8,061 nt of DNA from Candidatus Dojkabacteria bacterium UBA2222 (lineage in GTDB: Bacteria; Patescibacteriota; Dojkabacteria; SC72), in the NCBI GenBank assembly GCA_002328465.1, contig DCUE01000071.1, forward strand, positions 1 to 8,061, in the 5' to 3' direction. Positions within the stretch are counted from its first letter, which is position 1. Each line of letters starts with the position of its first letter. Below, piece by piece: positions 4,888-8,061 of the stretch. The position numbers were made by a program, and so were the translations under genes. The notes below the pieces were generated by a model, which did not search any database, had not been told where the DNA came from, and saw only the letters and a program-made list of their open reading frames with translations.

Positions 4888-5808
4888 ATGCCAATTACTT
4901 GGAAGAAAACCTCAGAAGGTACTGTACAAACCCCATATATTAAACTCCCCTCCTCTTTTAAAGTATTCCAATATATTAATGATATTAAGATAAATGTAAT
5001 ACAATCTGAGCAAACCAAATCATTAATAATTGTACATACTAAAGATGATGGTACCCTAATACCAGCTAGATTACACCTAGGTATGAAGAGAGTCGTAGAG
5101 CTATGTGCTGCTACATATACAATAGCTAGTACTAAGGAATTCAAAAAAGCAATTAATCATACATATATACCTGAAAAAGAAGCTCTAAGTGCAATGCTAA
5201 TTAGAGAACCCATTGCTCAATCACCATTTCTAAATACATTCTTAGGAAGTGGTTTTGAATCTCGACTATACGCTGTAATGGATGTACATCATGTAAAAGA
5301 CGAAAAAGGAATAAAGGGAGTAAGTGGTAGAGTATGTAGTTACAGGATAGATATACCAGAAGAGAATAACAAACAAATACACGAAGATATTAAAATTGGA
5401 ATACTGTATGACTCTATCGCAGGTGGTAGGAATTTAATAGCTGCTGTAGATGATTTAAAAAAGAAGTTTAAAAATATTGAGAAATTTGTATTTGTATCTG
5501 TATATGCTTCATATCAAGGATGCGTAAGAGTAAATAAATATTGCGAAGAGAGAGGTATCAAAGCAGAGTTTTTCTGTATGCATGAATTACTAGATGCTAG
5601 TCCATTAAATGAGTATGATTGCTTCTACCCTAAATGGAATATATGTAAAGAGGATGAGGATATATTAAAAAGTTTTTACAAAGAGAAATATCATGATATA
5701 TGTATGGGAGGAGATTGGACTGCAAATGCACTAGGTGTTGAACAAGCAATAGAGGTATTTGATATACAGATGAAGGAGTTAGGATTACCTAATGATTTTG
5801 ATATTTAG
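4888..5808 (+). CDS. Phosphoribosyltransferase-like protein of unknown substrate
   Basis: A 306-residue protein. The C-terminal half looks like a type I PRTase fold: a strand ending in a possible PRPP loop (IGILYDSIAGGRNL, 169-182), a helix, then a strand (KFVFVSVYASYQG, 199-211) and a further strand (EFFCMHELLD). The loop departs from the usual D-D/E-x-x-x-T-G-G-T: it has a single Asp and AGGRN. The C-terminal segment GGDWTANALGVEQAIEVF (274-291) looks like a conserved signature, but I cannot name it. The N-terminal 140 residues are not recognised; they may be a separate beta-rich domain. The start is backed by a Shine-Dalgarno (AAGGAA, five bases before the ATG) and a good promoter. The 3' end overlaps the guanylate-kinase-like gene by 20 bases. 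The fold call is tentative; it could be an uncharacterised family that only resembles PRTases. Confidence 0.8.
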   Translation: MPITWKKTSEGTVQTPYIKLPSSFKVFQYINDIKINVIQSEQTKSLIIVHTKDDGTLIPARLHLGMKRVVELCAATYTIASTKEFKKAINHTYIPEKEALSAMLIREPIAQSPFLNTFLGSGFESRLYAVMDVHHVKDEKGIKGVSGRVCSYRIDIPEENNKQIHEDIKIGILYDSIAGGRNLIAAVDDLKKKFKNIEKFVFVSVYASYQGCVRVNKYCEERGIKAEFFCMHELLDASPLNEYDCFYPKWNICKEDEDILKSFYKEKYHDICMGGDWTANALGVEQAIEVFDIQMKELGLPNDFDI

Positions 5809-6538
5809 ATACTAAATATCTAAAAGCATCAACAGACAGATCTAAACCAGTTACACCCTCAATATCACTAAACCTACTGTTATGTATAAAGTAATTAATA
5901 TTCTCCCTATATAATTCTACATTCCCTACATCTTCGTAAAATCTCTTTAAAGCTTCCTCCTCACACTCTGCCCCCCTTCTTACAATAGATTCATATACCT
6001 GACTCCAAGAGTCTGGCATTACTGCTACAGTAATAGGTTGGAAACCAAATCTCGGCAATCTCTTCCTATGATTAACTACGCCATTAATATCTACCCTAAG
6101 TACAGGCATACCCATACCCTGTTTTTTCATGGACTGTGCAGGAAGACCGTATAGATTACCGTAATGATTATCATACTCAATTAATGAGTATTCCTTTACC
6201 AAATTCATATGATACTCTTGTATAGTCTCTTGTTCCCTTTTCTCCCTCATCCATACATAGGCACATTCAGGTTCCCCCTTTTCAACTCTTCTTCCTCTTG
6301 AAGTTGCAGTTACTACATGATAAGCATCCCCTGTTTCCAAAAGAGGCGTGAATGTACAATCCTTGCCACTACCTGAAAAGCCACTCAAAACAATAACAGG
6401 AAGGAGGGATTCTTCTCTTTCTACAGGAATATTTCTATAAACTTGTGGATACTCTATTGGTAAATCCTCAAAGATTTCTTTAACAGGATACCGTCTATCT
6501 AATTGGGCAGGACTTGGTCTTTCTAGTTCTGTTGACAT
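5789..6538 (-). CDS. Guanylate-kinase-like protein with N-terminal extension
   Basis: A 249-residue protein; guanylate kinases, which convert GMP and ATP to GDP and ADP, usually have about 200. The P-loop is GFSGSGKD (53-60), with Asp where Ser/Thr is normal. GMP-site residues can be placed: R81 and R84 (TATSRGRR), the GE at 88-89, Y94, E121 and Y130 (IEYDNHYGNLYG, with the family's nine-residue spacing), and D150 (VDINGV). A lid-like VRRGAECEEEALKRF follows (186-200). The 45 residues before the P-loop are extra and Pro/Glu/Arg-rich. It has its own promoter (6554-6582), a leader of about nine bases and no Shine-Dalgarno. Either it is this organism's diverged Gmk or a relative with another nucleotide substrate; the kept GMP residues favour the first. 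Confidence 0.85.
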   Translation of the reverse strand: MSTELERPSPAQLDRRYPVKEIFEDLPIEYPQVYRNIPVEREESLLPVIVLSGFSGSGKDCTFTPLLETGDAYHVVTATSRGRRVEKGEPECAYVWMREKREQETIQEYHMNLVKEYSLIEYDNHYGNLYGLPAQSMKKQGMGMPVLRVDINGVVNHRKRLPRFGFQPITVAVMPDSWSQVYESIVRRGAECEEEALKRFYEDVGNVELYRENINYFIHNSRFSDIEGVTGLDLSVDAFRYLVSKYQNH

Positions 6539-6553
6539 ATGTAAAAGTAAGCG

Positions 6554-6582
6554 ATAATAGCAGTTTTAAAGCCTTTTGTAAA
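6554..6582 (-). promoter_or_regulatory. Promoter of the guanylate-kinase-like gene
   Basis: On the minus strand, TTTACA (6582-6577) is followed after 17 bases by TATTAT (6559-6554), which is preceded by TG-C, giving an extended -10. It lies in the 48-base gap after trpS, so the two minus-strand genes can be transcribed separately. The predicted start is about 6547. Confidence 0.6.
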
Positions 6583-6586
6583 TCTA

Positions 6587-7594
6587 TTAAATATATTTTA
6601 ATCCCATAGCCTTCCTAATCTCTTGTATTGTTTCCTTTGCATTCCTCTTTGCTACCTCTCCACCGTTTTTAATAACTTCCTCTATCTCTGTATCTAATAT
6701 CTTAGACTTCTTAACTTGGAACTCCCTTAAGTATCTTTCTAATGAGGTATTAATAACTCCTTTTAACTCACCCATTACATTTTCCCCATTCATATGCTTA
6801 ACCATAATCTCATCAATATGCCTAATTTCCTCTGTATTTGAGACAAACTTACCAATCTTTAATAGAGAATCTAAAGAATCAGTCATCTCCCCTGCGAATG
6901 CTGTTTGTGCCCTCTTTATCTTACTTAAAGATATTGAAATATCATCATCCAAAACAATTGCACCAGTAGGATTACTCTTACTCATTTTTCCTCCACCAGA
7001 AAGTGACTTAATTCTTGCTGGTTTACCCAAAGAAAGTACATTAGGAACAGGTATAGTTTCTCCAAATATCTTGTTAAATTTCCTAGCTAAATCTCTCGCT
7101 ATCTCCACATGTGCTACTTGGTCATCACCTACAGGGACATATTTAGATTTTTGAAGTAAGATATCCGATGCCATCATAATAGGATACATAGCAAGTAGCA
7201 CAGAAGCATTGGACACATCCATATCTTTTTTAATTTTTTCCTTAAGTGTAGGTACTCTAAGTAATTCTGATATTGTTACTAACCTAGAGAGATATATATT
7301 TAACTCAGCAATTTCCTCTATTAATTGTGATTGCACAAAGATATCACACCCTTTTGGATCTAAGCCCAATGCAATGTAGTCCTTAACAATATCTAATATA
7401 TGTTTTTGAGTATCTTGAGGTGTACCATCGGTTAGTGAGTGTAAGTCTGCAACAAAAACCATAGGTCTTCCAGCCTCTTTTTCCCTTTGTAATGTAACAA
7501 TCGTATGTACAGAGCCAATTACATTCGCAATTGTAAGACCTTGAGTAGGTCTAATACCTGTAAATACATCCACTTTGTAATCTATTCCCTTCAT
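6587..7594 (-). CDS. trpS: Tryptophanyl-tRNA synthetase
   Basis: A 335-residue class Ic aminoacyl-tRNA synthetase, full length for bacterial TrpRS; it charges tRNA-Trp with tryptophan in the cytoplasm. Visible: the N-terminal signature GIRPTQGLTIAN (13-24), FVADLHSLT (47-55), the tryptophan-pocket helix YPIMMASDILL with D144, VPVGDDQVAHVEIARDLARKFN (a long conserved block, 153-174) and an intact KMSKS (203-207). The HIGH-equivalent reads TIAN, where well-known bacterial enzymes such as that of Geobacillus have TIGN, and the preceding PSG is PTQ. The C-terminal anticodon-binding helices are present. A TATAAT box five bases upstream of ATG 7594 implies a leaderless mRNA and leaves no room for a T-box or attenuator. 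The gene is divergent from the ncRNA candidate. Confidence 0.97.
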   Translation of the reverse strand: MKGIDYKVDVFTGIRPTQGLTIANVIGSVHTIVTLQREKEAGRPMVFVADLHSLTDGTPQDTQKHILDIVKDYIALGLDPKGCDIFVQSQLIEEIAELNIYLSRLVTISELLRVPTLKEKIKKDMDVSNASVLLAMYPIMMASDILLQKSKYVPVGDDQVAHVEIARDLARKFNKIFGETIPVPNVLSLGKPARIKSLSGGGKMSKSNPTGAIVLDDDISISLSKIKRAQTAFAGEMTDSLDSLLKIGKFVSNTEEIRHIDEIMVKHMNGENVMGELKGVINTSLERYLREFQVKKSKILDTEIEEVIKNGGEVAKRNAKETIQEIRKAMGLKYI

Positions 7595-7599
7595 GCTCG

Positions 7600-7605
7600 A
7601 TTATA
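7600..7605 (-). promoter_or_regulatory. -10 box of trpS
   Basis: TATAAT on the minus strand, with five bases between it and the trpS start codon, so transcription should begin at or next to the A of ATG. No convincing -35 box is visible. The only alternative, TATACT (7614-7619), would give a leader of about 13 bases. Confidence 0.5.
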
Positions 7606-7615
7606 CATCAAAAAG

Positions 7616-7621
7616 TATAAT
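7616..7621 (+). promoter_or_regulatory. -10 box of the candidate ncRNA
   Basis: TATAAT on the plus strand, about seven to ten bases before the point where G+C content jumps and the closing stem of the predicted RNA begins. The -35 region is poor. It is back-to-back with the trpS -10 box, ten bases away. Confidence 0.45.
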
Positions 7622-7628
7622 TGAAGTA

Positions 7629-7797
7629 AGAGGTCGGGGTCTGTCCCACATCTATCCACCAGAAAGCCTACCGGGATACGGCCTCTTTACATTTCTCTGC
7701 CTTTTTTCCCAAACAATCCGAAGCCAAAACAGCCCCCGAATGATTCGAAAAGCTCGGAAGAAGTACAGATTTGAGGCACAGAGCTACGACAGACCTT
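7629..7797 (+). ncRNA. Candidate structured non-coding RNA, class not identified
   Basis: About 170 bases with near 50% G+C, against roughly a third around it. The ends are complementary: GGTCTGTC (7638-7645) pairs with GACAGACC (7788-7795), and two G-U pairs extend the helix on the plus strand only. Inside, fully nested: 7653-7657 with 7674-7678 (UAUCC/GGAUA), 7681-7685 with 7773-7777 (GCCUC/GAGGC), 7717-7724 with 7752-7758 (UCCGA, bulged A, GC / GCUCGGA) and 7737-7740 with 7744-7747 (CGAA/UUCG). A plus-strand TATAAT lies at the right distance upstream, and TTTT overlaps and follows the closing stem. The size would suit a 6S-like RNA, but I see no diagnostic motif of 6S, SRP RNA, tmRNA or RNase P RNA. 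The open frame across it (7593-7808) has no supporting features. Ends are estimates; strand is inferred. Confidence 0.6.
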
Positions 7798-7801
7798 TTG
7801 G

Positions 7802-7809
7802 TATATAAT
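7802..7809 (+). promoter_or_regulatory. -10 box of the uracil-DNA glycosylase gene
   Basis: TATATAAT includes a perfect TATAAT (7804-7809) just after the ncRNA candidate. Transcription would begin at about the ATG at 7815, so the mRNA is probably leaderless. No -35 box is clear. Confidence 0.45.
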
Positions 7810-7814
7810 TGGGT

Positions 7815-8061
7815 ATGAAGATAGAGGAATTCAGAAATCTAAAAGAAATACATCAATATTTTGCGATACACAACAAATGTAGATTAAAAAAAGTTGCTAC
7901 TCAACCAGTATATGAAATCACTCCTCCTAAATCGGGAATCGTGTTCATAGGTGAAGCCCCAGGATTAAATGAAGATAAACAGGGTAAACCATTCGTAGGA
8001 GCAGCAGGTAAACTACTAGATGAACTACTAAGAGAAATTGGATATACAAGAGAGGATGTAT
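7815..8061 (+). CDS. Uracil-DNA glycosylase, family 4/5 type, 3'-truncated by the window edge
   Basis: The first 82 residues are visible. FIGEAPGLNEDKQGKPFVGAAGKLLDELL (a long conserved block, residues 44-70) is diagnostic for the [4Fe-4S] family 4/5 uracil-DNA glycosylases, which remove uracil from DNA in base-excision repair; E47 and the GEAPG/N-E-D-x-x-G-x-P-F segment form the uracil-binding site. In family 4 the N-terminus normally has C-x-x-C-x-L as two cluster ligands; here it reads H19-N-K-C22-R-L, so the first Cys position is His. The other two cysteines would lie beyond the window. The ATG at 7815 is backed by a TATAAT box six to eleven bases upstream, which implies a leaderless transcript. 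The GEAPG form, rather than GEGPG, favours family 4 over family 5. Confidence 0.93.
   Translation, partial: MKIEEFRNLKEIHQYFAIHNKCRLKKVATQPVYEITPPKSGIVFIGEAPGLNEDKQGKPFVGAAGKLLDELLREIGYTREDV

Noticed and set aside
4857..5144. Minus-strand frame opposite the PRTase-like gene
   Set aside because: Antisense shadow; the plus-strand gene has a promoter, a Shine-Dalgarno and a coherent protein. The same applies to the minus-strand frame at 4519-4701.
7629..7797. tmRNA, SRP RNA or RNase P RNA
   Set aside because: The minus strand has a GGGGGCTGTTTTGGCTTCGG stretch that faintly recalls a tmRNA 5' end, but there is no tRNA-like 3' end with CCA and no tag frame. The SRP helix 8 motif and the conserved RNase P core segments are also absent.
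7595..7800. T-box or attenuator leader for trpS on the minus strand
   Set aside because: No T-box sequence of the UGGNACC type is seen, and a TATAAT box five bases before the trpS start places the promoter downstream of the whole region.
7593..7808. Open frame of 71 codons on the plus strand downstream of trpS
   Set aside because: It begins inside the trpS start codon region, has no family resemblance, and coincides with the GC-rich, self-complementary island that is better explained as RNA structure.
1..8061. Reassigned TGA (code 25, as in Gracilibacteria)
   Set aside because: All frames are complete under the standard code without in-frame TGA, and the ATGA overlap of the toxin-antitoxin pair uses TGA as a stop.
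1..8061. CRISPR array, insertion sequence, integrase or prophage
   Set aside because: No regularly spaced direct repeats, transposase, terminal inverted repeats with target duplication or phage genes were seen. The only sizeable direct repeat is the intragenic zinc-ribbon duplication.

Overview
The window is AT-rich (roughly one third G+C by eye) and densely packed with short genes. The gaps are mostly 45-120 bases, many genes have no Shine-Dalgarno sequence, and three tail-to-tail gene pairs overlap at their 3' ends. The style, together with a two-copy CxxC-x17-CxxC zinc-ribbon protein, a Phd/PIN toxin-antitoxin pair and several orphan small proteins, suggests a small-genome bacterium of the Candidate Phyla Radiation (Patescibacteria). 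This is an inference; no rRNA or phylogenetic marker set is present. TGA is used as a stop once, and no long frame is broken by TGA, so the standard bacterial code fits.

Layout. 1-831: DEAD-box RNA helicase without its N-terminus, running tail-to-tail into an unrecognised protein on the minus strand (818-1408). 1409-1525: divergent promoter region carrying a palindromic operator next to the antitoxin start. 1526-2235: Phd/YefM-like antitoxin and PIN-domain toxin, joined by an ATGA overlap. 2317-2856: protein with two CxxC zinc ribbons, overlapping a HAD phosphatase on the minus strand (2843-3544). 3626-4827: three consecutive small genes, each with its own promoter, whose products share one short helical motif (four copies in all). 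This is the most system-like part of the window. 4888-5808: phosphoribosyltransferase-like protein, overlapping a guanylate-kinase-like protein on the minus strand (5789-6538). 6587-7594: tryptophanyl-tRNA synthetase on the minus strand. 7629-7797: GC-rich island that folds into a nested structure closed by a long terminal stem, with its own -10 box; a candidate structured ncRNA of unidentified class. 7815 to the edge: family 4/5-type uracil-DNA glycosylase without its C-terminus.

The genes look largely like independent transcription units; apart from the toxin-antitoxin pair no operon is evident. Promoters have a recurring form: a TATAAT-like box, several times preceded by TG-n (the string TGATATAAT occurs three times), sometimes with a -35 box at 17-base spacing. 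Predicted leaders are either about 20-25 bases, usually without Shine-Dalgarno, or nearly absent (antitoxin, trpS, glycosylase and perhaps the HAD gene). No intrinsic terminator with a strong hairpin and T-run was found, no CRISPR array, no insertion sequence and no tRNA. The longest stretch between protein genes is 7595-7814 (220 bases), largely filled by the ncRNA candidate.
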